Shown: piece after piece, positions 57,201-64,000 of the stretch
Layout of the letters: every line of letters begins with the position of its first letter
Position numbering within the stretch: position 1 is the stretch's first letter
Assembly (NCBI RefSeq): GCF_964355755.1
Contig: NC_092677.1
Coordinates: 2,237,001 to 2,301,000 of the forward strand
Direction: 5' to 3'
Source of the DNA: Antedon mediterranea
Taxonomy: Eukaryota; Echinodermata; Crinoidea; Comatulida; Antedonidae
Length of the DNA: 64,000 nt
Notes under the pieces: model-generated
Database searches by the model: none
Seen by the model: only the letters and a program-made list of their open reading frames with translations
What the model was told of the DNA's origin: nothing
Program-made: the position numbers and the translations under genes

Positions 57201-59937
57201 CCAATTAATATTAAATCGGCACCAACAATTACGACCTTTAAGGCTAGATACAAATCTCATTTCTTTTCATAAACACTGTATTATATTTAATTAAGTTTCT
57301 CTTTTGTATATTTTGATTAAGATAGGACCACAATGTAAAACAGATACACTGTTATCTGATTGTTTTATCCTGTAAAAAATATATTATTTATTATTATTAT
57401 TATTAGTGTTATTATTATTATTATTATTACGATATAGACCTATAGTATTTCCAGCAGAAATACAGTTCTCCAAACTTATTGAGTGTGTATATACACGTTA
57501 CAGACGCGTCAACTGTGATTGTTTTGCGTCAACAAGTTAAATCTCGATCTCAGCAATCCATCAACGTCAGTTGTTGAATTTAATTTAATGATTGAAACAC
57601 AATTAATGAGTTAATTTTGAATAGTCTAGACAAAGCAGTATTGAAACAATTTAGAGATTTTCCACGATACAACCTAGGTCAACCCTCGTGACTTCGAGTG
57701 GCCACTCGTAAACCACGAGTGGTCAATCATTGTCTGGAAAATAATTGCTTACATGATAAGTTTCCTACAAAATGGAAGACAAGGTCGAGATTGAATCTTA
57801 TCTACCTATCACGTTAATGTACAGTGTACTTTTCCTGAATTTAATCAACAACAGATAGAGTGTATAAGATTTGGCAAAAGATATCTGATGGACAGACATA
57901 ACATCGGTCACAAATTCAATTGGAGGCGGTTATTCCATTGGTGTTCCATTTCCTAACATATTTTATGTTTATTAAGAAATGGAAAGTACCCATGTGAGTT
58001 AACACTGTGTGCAAAAATCTATATCTATCATATTTCAAATATCTTATCTGATGTTATCCATCTTATCTCCAATTATCCCAACTTATCTGATGTACATCTC
58101 ATTTGATCTTATCACATCTGATCTTATCACATCTTATCCCCAGCCATCCCAACTTATCTCCTATCATACAATCTTTTCCAATCTTATCTCCAATGATCAC
58201 ATCTCATCTCATCTGATTTTATCACATCTTATCCCCAGCCATCCCAACTTATCTCCTATCATACAATCTTTTCCAATCTTATCTCCAATGATCACATCTC
58301 ATTTGATCTTATCACATCTTATCCCCAGCCATCCCAACTTATCTCCTATCATACAATCTTTTCCAATCTTATCTCCAATGATCACATCTCATCTCATCTG
58401 ATTTTATCACATCTTATCCCCAGCCATCCCAACTTATCTCCTATCATACAATCTTTTCCAATCTTATCTCCAATGATCACATCTCATTTGATCTTATCAC
58501 ATCTTATCCCCAGCCATCCCAACTTATCTCCTATCATACAATCTTTTCCAATCTTATCTCCAATGATCACATCTCATCTGATTTTATCACATCTTATCCC
58601 CAGCCATCCCAACCGATCTCCTATCATACAATCTTCTGATTGTATCTCCAATCATCACATCTTATCTGATCTTATCCCATCTTATCTCCAGCCATTCATA
58701 AATCCTACTTCTTGTTGCTTAATCTCATCATAATCTCATCTTTCAGTGCAATCACCTTGTTTGTCGGATCTAGGATATCTGTCATCACTCTTGTTCAATT
58801 CCTAATTAGTTTGAAGCTACCAAACCTGATTAACACATGCCTACTAATTTAATTGTCCTTACACAGACCGTAGTAATTGACGGATGACTTGAATACTATT
58901 TCCAAAGAGCAAACACTCTCATCACTTTTAACAGCAATTACGAAAAAAGTAAACTAGCTCAGAATATACCAACACAAACAAAACAACATACGAACACCAT
59001 TTAATAAGTAAGTATAAATGCAGAATAAAATGTAATATTAAAAATAGATCTGCAATTCGTCTTCTGTCAATTTGCATATTTCAATAGTAGTTTGAGAAGT
59101 AAACTGTAACATTTACTAAACTATTAATGTACTACAGTATTGTTCGAGTCAATGTTTGTACCGCCTCATATTTGTGTAATAATAATAACGTGTTTACATT
59201 TGGGTTTTGAGTCTTTTGCGCTAACGACAGCTGCCAAAGCAGCTCCACGTAAAAACCTATATTAACACTTAGATAGAATTTCACTCTCAAGAATATTATT
59301 CGAAACATTCTTGAATTTATCCGTCAGCTCTTTATCCTAGAATCGATTTTTCGCTCCGGAGCTTCAGCTCTGTCGCCGCTTGAGCGAAGAAAGCTTGGAG
59401 ATACGTGTAAACCAAGACGGGCCTAGCGATTCGGTGTCATTACGCACAGTAATGATTTGTCGCGTGGAACAAGAAAGATTGCGTTACACATAGCTTAACG
59501 GTCGACTGGTGACGCATTACGGTTCATCGCGTTAATTTTTCTCGGTCATTATTGAGCCTTTGAAATGTTAGAGAAGTTAAAAGAAACGGAACGCTCAGTT
59601 AGAAAATAAATGAATGTATAATAAACAAACGACGATCTAAACTGCATAAAAAAAAATGTGTGTGTGTGTTTAAATTGAATTAAGCTGGTGTTACTTACAT
59701 TACTATCAGAAATGACGCGTAAGTAAATTCAACAATTTCAGCGAATGTTTCATAATTCTTAATCGCGCCTTTTTTTGCAGGCGGTATTCGATCGGTAAGT
59801 TTTGGCGCGTTGTCGGTGTGATCGCCTGAAGACCTTCCGGTTGAATCGACAAAGATAATGATTTGTTTATATCGTGGCAATTTTGTCGACTTGTCAATGT
59901 AGCATTTAACGTGTAGACATACTGTGCCGGTGCACAT
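44241..59937 (-). CDS. ERG-type voltage-gated K+ channel (Kv11, KCNH2/6/7 family)
   Basis: A plasma-membrane K+ channel subunit that assembles as a tetramer; the family carries IKr-type repolarising current. Exons in transcript order: 59699-59937 (tentative), 56772-56832, 55632-56099, 53382-53627, 51795-51945, 48620-48828, 47767-48019, 46186-46379, 45568-45787, 45244-44241. All junctions keep phase and give 1014 aa with the tentative first exon. ERG rather than EAG or ELK is shown by [33 protein letters not shown] and [20 protein letters not shown]. Domains: S1-S4 about residues 140-285, S5-pore-S6 about 290-410 with filter TVGFGN, C-linker and CNBHD about 410-605, then an acidic, Ser-rich tail with a coiled coil. 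No PAS (eag) domain exon is visible in the window, so it either lies beyond the window end or is absent from this transcript. The introns carry several MITEs and minisatellites. Confidence 0.93.
45568..45787 (-). CDS. ERG channel exon, post-CNBHD linker
   Basis: The acceptor is aattgcag|AAAAAT and the donor is AAAGAAG|gtattg. It encodes [20 protein letters not shown] through a Pro/Arg/Ser-rich low-complexity region to [10 protein letters not shown]. It leaves one base that pairs with AA of the last exon to make Glu. It looks disordered and phosphorylatable; the phase fits both sides. Confidence 0.85.
46186..46379 (-). CDS. ERG channel exon, CNBHD second half
   Basis: The acceptor is cgtttag|GTAAAGG and the donor is CGTGAC|gtaagt. 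It encodes [22 protein letters not shown] and the C-helix [20 protein letters not shown]. The intrinsic-ligand strand (hERG F860-N861-L862) reads F-E-L here, so the middle residue is acidic. As in other KCNH channels, the usual cAMP-contact residues are not evident. Confidence 0.93.
46587..46611. repeat. Poly(T) tract (~25 bp)
   Basis: Uninterrupted T run in the ERG intron between the two CNBHD exons. It may be the tail of a minus-strand retroelement; no body is recognisable. Confidence 0.6.
46612..47766. other. ERG intron between the two CNBHD exons
   Basis: AT-rich intronic DNA beyond the poly(T) run. No exon, tandem repeat or MITE was recognised in it. Confidence 0.4.
47767..48019 (-). 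CDS. ERG channel exon, C-linker end and CNBHD first half
   Basis: The acceptor is tttcttag|GTAATG and the donor is ATTCTAG|gttagt. It encodes [41 protein letters not shown] and [12 protein letters not shown], ending in VVAILG. These are the beta-roll landmarks of the KCNH cyclic-nucleotide-binding homology domain. Confidence 0.95.
48620..48828 (-). CDS. ERG channel exon, S6 end and C-linker
   Basis: The acceptor is tttttcag|CTCTTATG and the donor is GATGAA|gtatgt. The split Ser codon restores [16 protein letters not shown], the inner half of S6. The drug-site aromatics correspond to hERG Y652 (here Phe) and F656 (Phe kept). The C-linker helices follow ([33 protein letters not shown]). Confidence 0.95.
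48869..49045. mobile_element. MITE family A, copy 4
   Basis: The left end is TAAAGCTCTGTCTACACTAT. The core carries three tandem copies of AATATGGTAGTGATATGCCC-type sequence, then CATGTCCATATATGGCCACA. The right end is GTTTGATAGTGAAGAC. It lies in an ERG intron. Confidence 0.85.
50219..50458. repeat. 30 bp minisatellite with CACGTG (8 copies)
   Basis: The unit is TTTTACCTATCATGAAACAC followed by GTGCTTCTTC, almost without variation except in the last copy. Each unit holds one CACGTG E-box-type hexamer. It lies in an ERG intron. Confidence 0.95.
51205..51335. mobile_element. MITE family B, copy 2
   Basis: GGCAACGCAGGTAATTTGAG and the inverse ATGATTGGTCAAATTACGTG, with degraded outer ends. 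It lies in an ERG intron. Confidence 0.6.
51575..51718. repeat. ~28 bp tandem repeat of GTTCGAACG motifs (5 copies)
   Basis: Units contain GCGTTTCGAACGTGTTTATG and GGTCGC. They end about 77 bp below the pore exon (beyond its donor on the minus strand). Confidence 0.8.
51795..51945 (-). CDS. ERG channel exon, pore helix and selectivity filter
   Basis: The acceptor is catttctag|AACGAA and the donor is TTGGAT|gtaagt. It encodes [14 protein letters not shown], pore helix [17 protein letters not shown], then [19 protein letters not shown]. The filter GFGN is intact. Compared with hERG, the pore helix reads LTTLTT where hERG has FSSLTS, so positions 620, 621 and 624 (hERG numbering) are Thr. NET is a glycosylation sequon near the hERG N598 site. 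Confidence 0.95.
52023..52178. mobile_element. MITE family B, most complete copy
   Basis: The ends are TGGTTCCCATTAAAGACGTA and its near-inverse TTACGTCCTAGTGGGAACCA. Inside, GACGTAGCGCAACGTAATTG and TTTGATCAATCACAAGCGAT are mirrored by CGCCCGTCATTGGTCAACAC. It is about 156 bp and largely palindromic, in an ERG intron upstream of the pore exon. Confidence 0.8.
52803..52965. repeat. ~82 bp tandem duplication
   Basis: Two copies of GAGTGGAAAGGATCACGACG, ACAAAGAAAACAATGT, AATCAGGCAGTGA and GAGGCGCGCGCG. Confidence 0.9.
53136..53250. mobile_element. MITE family B, copy 4
   Basis: ATGAGTTGACCAATCCCAAG with the inverse GTCGTGATAGGTCAAAATTA and the end CCTACGTCCTAGTGAC. It lies in an ERG intron. 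Confidence 0.7.
53382..53627 (-). CDS. ERG channel exon, S4-S5
   Basis: The acceptor is ttttatag|AAAACC and the donor is TTTACA|gtaagt; 82 codons, phase 0. S4 is [20 protein letters not shown], with the Lys and every Arg of the hERG voltage sensor kept. S5 is [20 protein letters not shown], followed by YAIGD and the turret helix. A sequon, N-Y-S, lies in the turret. Confidence 0.95.
54060..54145. mobile_element. MITE family B, partial copy
   Basis: ACTTGCGTTGCGCGTCTTTG and AACCAATCACGTCCTAGTGG with internal loss. Confidence 0.5.
54680..55505. repeat. (ATG/GATGAT)n microsatellite with 30-33 bp higher-order unit
   Basis: About 800 bp of GATGATGATGTGATAATGAT followed by GATGAATGATAATG-type sequence. 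The plus-strand open frame (Asp/Met/Asn only) is an artefact. It lies in the ERG intron between S3 and S4. Confidence 0.95.
55632..56099 (-). CDS. ERG channel exon, S1-S3
   Basis: The acceptor is ttttacag|CAAAAG and the donor is GATGAG|gtcagt; 156 codons in phase 0. It contains the pre-S1 signature [15 protein letters not shown]1 ([20 protein letters not shown]), an S1-S2 loop longer in charge than hERG ([18 protein letters not shown]), S2 ([20 protein letters not shown]) with its Asp counter-charges, and S3 ([19 protein letters not shown]). Confidence 0.95.
56125..56480. repeat. ~50 bp tandem repeat (5 full copies)
   Basis: The unit is GATAACGAGTAATAAATTAT followed by CATCATTATCATCTTCGTCA and GTTATCAATT. 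The first copy is separated by a short spacer. It lies immediately 5' (on the minus strand) of the S1-S3 exon. Confidence 0.93.
56772..56832 (-). CDS. ERG channel exon, N-terminal linker (61 bp)
   Basis: The acceptor is ctatttttag|AACGG and the donor is TCGCAT|gtaagt. It encodes [20 protein letters not shown], a basic/Ser-rich linker ahead of S1. Only this frame is open, and it ends in phase 0, as the next exon requires. Confidence 0.7.
56890..57030. mobile_element. MITE family B, degenerate copy
   Basis: AACGCGGCGCAACAAAAGTA and TTTGACCAATCACAAGATAC, with a worn inverse half (GTCGTTTGTGATTCTTCAAA) and GCGTTGCGAACCA. Confidence 0.55.
57103..57272 (+). pseudogene. LINE reverse transcriptase, extreme C-terminus
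   Basis: The plus-strand frame [50 protein letters not shown] then TAA has the familiar C-terminal pattern of non-LTR retrotransposon polyproteins (F...G..IWNSLP..I....T...FK...K). A (TTA)n tract follows at about 57383-57430. It is a 5'-truncated insertion in an ERG intron. Confidence 0.75.
58020..58745. repeat. ~92 bp tandem repeat (about 6-7 copies)
   Basis: The unit contains CCCAGCCATCCCAACTTATC, TCCTATCATACAATCTTTTC and CAATCTTATCTCCAATGATC. A shorter ATCTTATC periodicity lies inside. The open frames are repeat artefacts. Confidence 0.93.
58746..59640. other. AT-rich DNA downstream of the candidate ERG 5' exon
   Basis: No exon or clear repeat recognised. If 59699-59937 is an exon, this is the intron that follows it. 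Confidence 0.4.
59699..59937 (-). CDS. Candidate 5' exon of the ERG channel (PAS-less N-terminus)
   Basis: The open frame starts ATG TGC ACC and runs 79 codons to a good donor, GTAAT|gtaagt. It leaves two bases (AT) that join the single leading base of the next exon (A) to make Ile, so the phase fits. The encoded stretch ([16 protein letters not shown]... to TYASFLIV) matches nothing I recognise. If real, it gives an ERG subunit with a short N-terminus and no PAS domain, comparable in design to mammalian ERG1b. A chance open frame next to a chance donor cannot be excluded. Confidence 0.35.
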
Positions 59938-60059
59938 GTGTTGGTTGACGTTAATTGGAATCGTGCGATGACCTTGCGGCCTAATTTAGAAAATTCGATG
60001 AGATTCGCCGCATTTTAGAAAGTCTCTTCGTCTCATATGTACATAAACTCGACCCTCTC

Positions 60060-60180
60060 TCTTGATTGGTCAAATTACTTGCGTTGGAGTTTACACGCTG
60101 GCACATATAAGATAAGATGCAAGGACGTTAGCGCAACGCAGGTAATTCGACCAATTACGACGCGATGGATGAGTTTAGCC
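60060..60180. mobile_element. MITE family B, rearranged copy
   Basis: TTGATTGGTCAAATTACTTG and CGTT, then AGGACGTTAGCGCAACGCAG and GTAATTCGACCAATTACGAC. The two half-elements face outward rather than inward. It lies just upstream of the candidate ERG first exon. Confidence 0.55.
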
Positions 60181-60784
60181 GCGTAGGTGTGTGAACTCGA
60201 GCGATATAGTAATAGAGCGCTCTCTGTTCTTTCACTGCTGAACTGTTTTTTTTTTTTAATATTTAAATATATTGCATAATATGAGTGACTAGGTCGCTTT
60301 ATTGTATTAAATTTTAGGCTTTCATCCTCCTATAAAATCAAAGTCATTATTTTAATTGCTATGAAGTCAATAAAATGCCAAAACCCACACACTACGAAAC
60401 AGTCAGCCATCTCATTGACGCTTACAAAAAATAATTAGAGGAAAAAGTAAGGTACATCCTCCAATGGACATTTAGATAAAATACTAGGCGAGAAAACAGT
60501 GACCAATACCCACTGGTACCTCTATTTATCGTCAGAACCTGGTCATGCGTAAAATTATCTAGAAACTCAATTTCAATTTTGTCATGTCCTTATAGCGCAA
60601 TGATTCTCCAATCTGACGAATAATTCAATTCAATGACGTCATACGAACAAATGTTGAAACCAATCTGGTGTTAGCGATCATAGGTGCAGAAATTGAATAT
60701 TTTCCAAGAGAGTATGAATATTTTTCAAGCTATAGGCCTAGTTAGTTTACTGATTTAATTATAATAATTGAGAATAGTTATAGG

Positions 60785-60945
60785 CCTATCGTCTGTTTTT
60801 TTTAAACAGTTATATCGTCTGTTTTTTGAAAAAAATTATATCGTCTGTTTTTTGAAAACCGTTATATCATCTGTTTAAAAAAAATGTATATCGTCTGGTT
60901 ATTTTTAACAGTTATATCGTCTGTTTTTGAACACCGATTTTTCTA
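60785..60945. repeat. ~30 bp tandem repeat (TTATATCGTCTGTTTTTTGA)
   Basis: Five to six degenerate units. Confidence 0.85.
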
Positions 60946-61134
60946 ATGATTTGCTAATTGAAATATGCAATATGCCAATGGATATTATTGCATATTTAAA
61001 GTACTAATTTATTTCTATTGTGTAATTGTGCATATATTATAATGTAAATGGATTTCAAGAAGAACAACATCAAATATGTTACCTTTTTTCAAAGATCTGA
61101 AACGTGTGAGACGCACAGCTAAACTACGACATTC

Positions 61135-61680
61135 AGGCACATTATGGAGCAGCATTATGGAACAACATTATGGAACAACATTATGGAACAACATTATGGA
61201 ACAAAATTATGGAACAACATTAAGGAAAAACATTATGGAACAACATTATGGAACAACATTATGGAACAACATTATGGAACAACATTATGGAACAACATTA
61301 TGGAACAACATTATGGAACAACATTATGGAAAAACATTATGGAACAACATTATGGAACAACATTATGGAACAAAATTATGGAACAACATTATGGAACAAC
61401 ATTATGGAACAACATTATTGAAAAACATTATGGAACAACATTATGGAACAACATTATGGAACAACATTATGGAAAAACATTATGGAAATAACATTATGGA
61501 AATAACATTATGGAACAACATTATAGGACAACATTATGGGACAACATTATGGGAGAACATTATGGAAAAACATTATGGAACAACATTATGGACCAACATT
61601 ATGGAACAACATTATGGAACAACATTATAGGACAACATTATGGAAAAACATTATGGAATAATATTATGGAACAGCATTAG
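61135..61680. repeat. 13 bp minisatellite GGAACAACATTAT (~40 copies)
   Basis: The array continues in degenerate form at about 63015-63180 and sporadically to 63490, after a 1.3 kb interruption. The open frames here (MEQHYGTTLWNN...) are repeat artefacts. Confidence 0.95.
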
Positions 61681-62871
61681 GCCAAAAAAAAATAGTTTGT
61701 TTGCTGTCATCCGCCGCCCCGAATTTCGCAAAAAATTTGGGGCGGAAATAAGAAAAATTTTTTTTTTACGTTGAGGGCGCTTTAAAAAAAAAGTTTTTTT
61801 AATGATTTTTTTTGGCCGAAAAGGTGTAAAAATCGAGTGTGCGAGGATGAAACAATAAAATAATAACGTAGCGTATATTTCGGTGTATAATCGCACTTTT
61901 GACACGCAAATTTAACCTCTAAATTAAGGGTGCGTCTTATACACCGAACATAAATGCCTCAACACAGATATCGCCACCTCGTTGGCTAGGCCTGGGCTTT
62001 TTAAGGTAAGGCCTAGATAGGCCTATTAGTATTACTAAAGTCTAAAGAGTAGGCCTAGCCTAGCTACAGTGTAGGCCTACTAGCGTAACAGCAACCTGCT
62101 AGTTTTCAAGGCATTTTAGCGTGATTTTGTACTAAATATGATGAAAAGATTTGTTCATTATGGAGCTGTTTTAGGCGCTCCGATAAAATTTCATTTGAAA
62201 ACGACGTTTACGATTGGAATAGTATTATAGTTATACGCACGACCGTCGTACCCCGAGCGCGAGCGAGCCCTTCTTGGCAACCGCATTGTGTACACAGTAT
62301 TCGACTAGTATATTCTCCAGTTGATTATAGCATAGACCTAGCGTACACACTTCTAGGATACATAGATACTAATCGAATACGATTGTCCGTGAAAACGTGC
62401 GCCTCTCGATAAAAGGATCGAGCGAGGCTAGCCCACACACACGTGCGGTCATGCACTCGATGTTGCGGGTGCGAAACTCATTCATAACAAGTTAGAAAGA
62501 ACTGACGGAATGGGGGACTTCCCTTCTTGTTGAGGCTGGGCGCGGCCGTCTTATACATCGACGATATACAAAATACCGATATTTTACTCTCAGTTAGGGG
62601 TCGGGTGCGTCTTATTATACACAGGTGCGACTTATACACCGAAATATACGGTACACTAACTTCTAAAAATTAAAATATTTAATTAGGCCTGCTAACAACG
62701 ACCTACTGTGTAGTAGTAGGACTAGCCTAGGCTAGTTTAGACACGGGGCCTAACGCGCCCAAAACAGAATTAAAATGTAAAAACAAATTATGAATAGATG
62801 TTTGAGCTCGTTGTTTTATTCAGTGTGTTTTGTTACTCTCAAATTCGCGAGCAAATAACAGAGAAATTAAC

Positions 62872-62906
<35 letters not shown>

Positions 62907-63000
62907 TTTTTCCACCCGCCCCCCCCCCCCCCCCCCTACCAAAAAAAAAACTTGACAGCAAACAAACAATTTTTTTTTTTAGGCCTATTTTTTTTTTTTA
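61681..63000. mobile_element. 1.3 kb insertion splitting the 13 bp array
   Basis: The inner ends TAGTTTGTTTGCTGTCA (61690-61706) and TGACAGCAAACAAACAAT (62953-62971) are inverted repeats next to A/T runs. GGAACAACATTAT-type repeats lie on both sides. A second element is nested within it. There is no coding sequence. Confidence 0.6.
61867..62653. mobile_element. Nested TA-flanked element with ends CGTATATTTCGGTGTATAA
   Basis: The left end, TAGCGTATATTTCGGTGTAT, and the right end, ATACACCGAAATATACGGTA, are inverted repeats flanked by TA. Both are followed inward by GGGTGCGTCTTAT-type sequence. The structure suggests a non-autonomous Tc1/mariner-type element; there is no transposase. Confidence 0.6.
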
Positions 63001-63180
63001 GGCCTATACACTATAGGACAACATTATGGGAAAACATTATGGAACAACATAATGGAACAACATTATGAAAAAACATTAAGGAACAACATTATGGAACAAC
63101 TTTATAGGACAACATTAAGGAACATTATGGAACAACATTATGGAACAACATTTTGGAACAACATTATAGGATGAATGAAA

Positions 63181-64000
63181 AAAACATGAAAACACTTGAA
63201 TATTATCATATAACATGAAATATTATCATACAACAGTATGGAACAACATTATATGGCAACACTATGGGATATTATCATTATAAAATGATAATTGGAGCAA
63301 CAACATCATACGACAAAGTTGGAATATTATAGAACAGGGAACATCATTGTACAACATTATGGAACATTTTGGAATATTTTATATATTAAGAAAATGGAGC
63401 AACATTATGCAACATCACCATATACAGCCTACATCATGTAACAGGTATTATCAGACAACATTATGGATATCATAATACAACATCATATAACACCATCTTG
63501 AAACAATATAACCATTTTCCATTCTAATGTTGTTCTATTGTTTTAGAGTTTAGAATTAATGTAGTTTGGTTATTCTTACTTAACATAAATTCTGTTACTA
63601 TTGTTTATTTGTCTAATTTCTATACAGACTTGAATTAATCGAATTATAAGATTTGATAAACATTGAGTCATTGCGAATATTCGGATGGTAATTAATCCCA
63701 TGGGGCACTTTCAATGAAGGTTGGGACCAATTAGTGACAATTGCCGGAGAATTCACGCGCGAAGACTATTGAAACGGGACCGTAGATTGCAAACGCATTC
63801 AACCGAAACGAGCAAGAACGTGGAACAACGCATAACAAACACATCCAATCAACCGTTGACGGATGTACTGTGAGGGGGAGTTGGGGAATGGTTTGTGTGG
63901 AAACCAAACAATCACTGGGTCACTCCGGTTGAGAGGTGCGGGAAGACCCGCTTTGCGAGTACGCATTGTGCTGCGTCGACGGATAGGCTAGAATGACGAG
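63181..64000. other. Right edge of the window
   Basis: Decayed GGAACAACATTAT repeats fade out by about 63500, followed by unique sequence. No exon was recognised on either strand, including no ERG PAS-domain exon. Confidence 0.4.

Noticed and set aside
58009..58733. Long plus-strand open frames rich in Ile/Ser/Pro/His
   Set aside because: Translation of a ~92 bp tandem repeat.
61076..61630. 184 aa frame of repeated NNIMEQHYGTTLW
   Set aside because: Translation of the GGAACAACATTAT array.

Overview
This is eukaryotic (animal) DNA: AT-rich, intron-rich and repeat-dense, with canonical GT-AG introns. It carries three protein-coding genes that can be assembled exon by exon. The palindrome TAGGCCTA and its fragments are scattered throughout. 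Together with the gene content this suggests a marine deuterostome invertebrate, most likely an echinoderm. That placement is inference; the sequence does not prove it.

Layout. (1) 1201-15268, plus strand: a complete four-exon gene for RNA polymerase subunit RPB8 (POLR2H, 151 aa), spread over 14 kb by large introns. (2) 16621-30436, plus strand: a complete four-exon gene for HOATZ (human C11orf88), a small motile-cilia protein of 167 aa. Its 12.8 kb first intron holds an 11 kb giant inverted repeat (about 16838-27884). That structure has unique-sequence outer arms, inverted arrays of a ~101 bp satellite inside them, and nested palindromes in the spacer. (3) 30.7-40.1 kb: a composite satellite block of alternating palindromic monomers, flanked by ~330 bp direct repeats, with a broken LINE fragment inside. 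(4) 40.1-44.2 kb: intergenic, with a G-quadruplex-type tract and a 42 bp minisatellite. (5) 44241-56832, minus strand, possibly reaching 59937: an ERG-type voltage-gated K+ channel (KCNH2/6/7 family; Drosophila seizure orthologue group). Nine exons join in phase and encode S1-S6, the pore, the C-linker/CNBHD and a C-terminal coiled coil. A further exon at 59699-59937 joins in phase and would give a start without a PAS domain. (6) 60-64 kb: repeats with nested transposon-like insertions.

The three genes have unrelated jobs (transcription, cilia, excitability) and form no operon or pathway. The most unusual content is the mobile and repetitive DNA. It includes the giant foldback structure, the palindromic satellite, three small MITE families, and a 17 bp palindromic micro-insertion flanked by 7-9 bp direct repeats, whose empty site is preserved in the opposite arm of the foldback. 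In the ERG channel, the pore-helix position equivalent to human Ser620 is Thr, a change reported to abolish fast inactivation in hERG.

All exon boundaries were read by hand from reading frame, splice sites and remembered family sequence. No alignment or transcript data were available.
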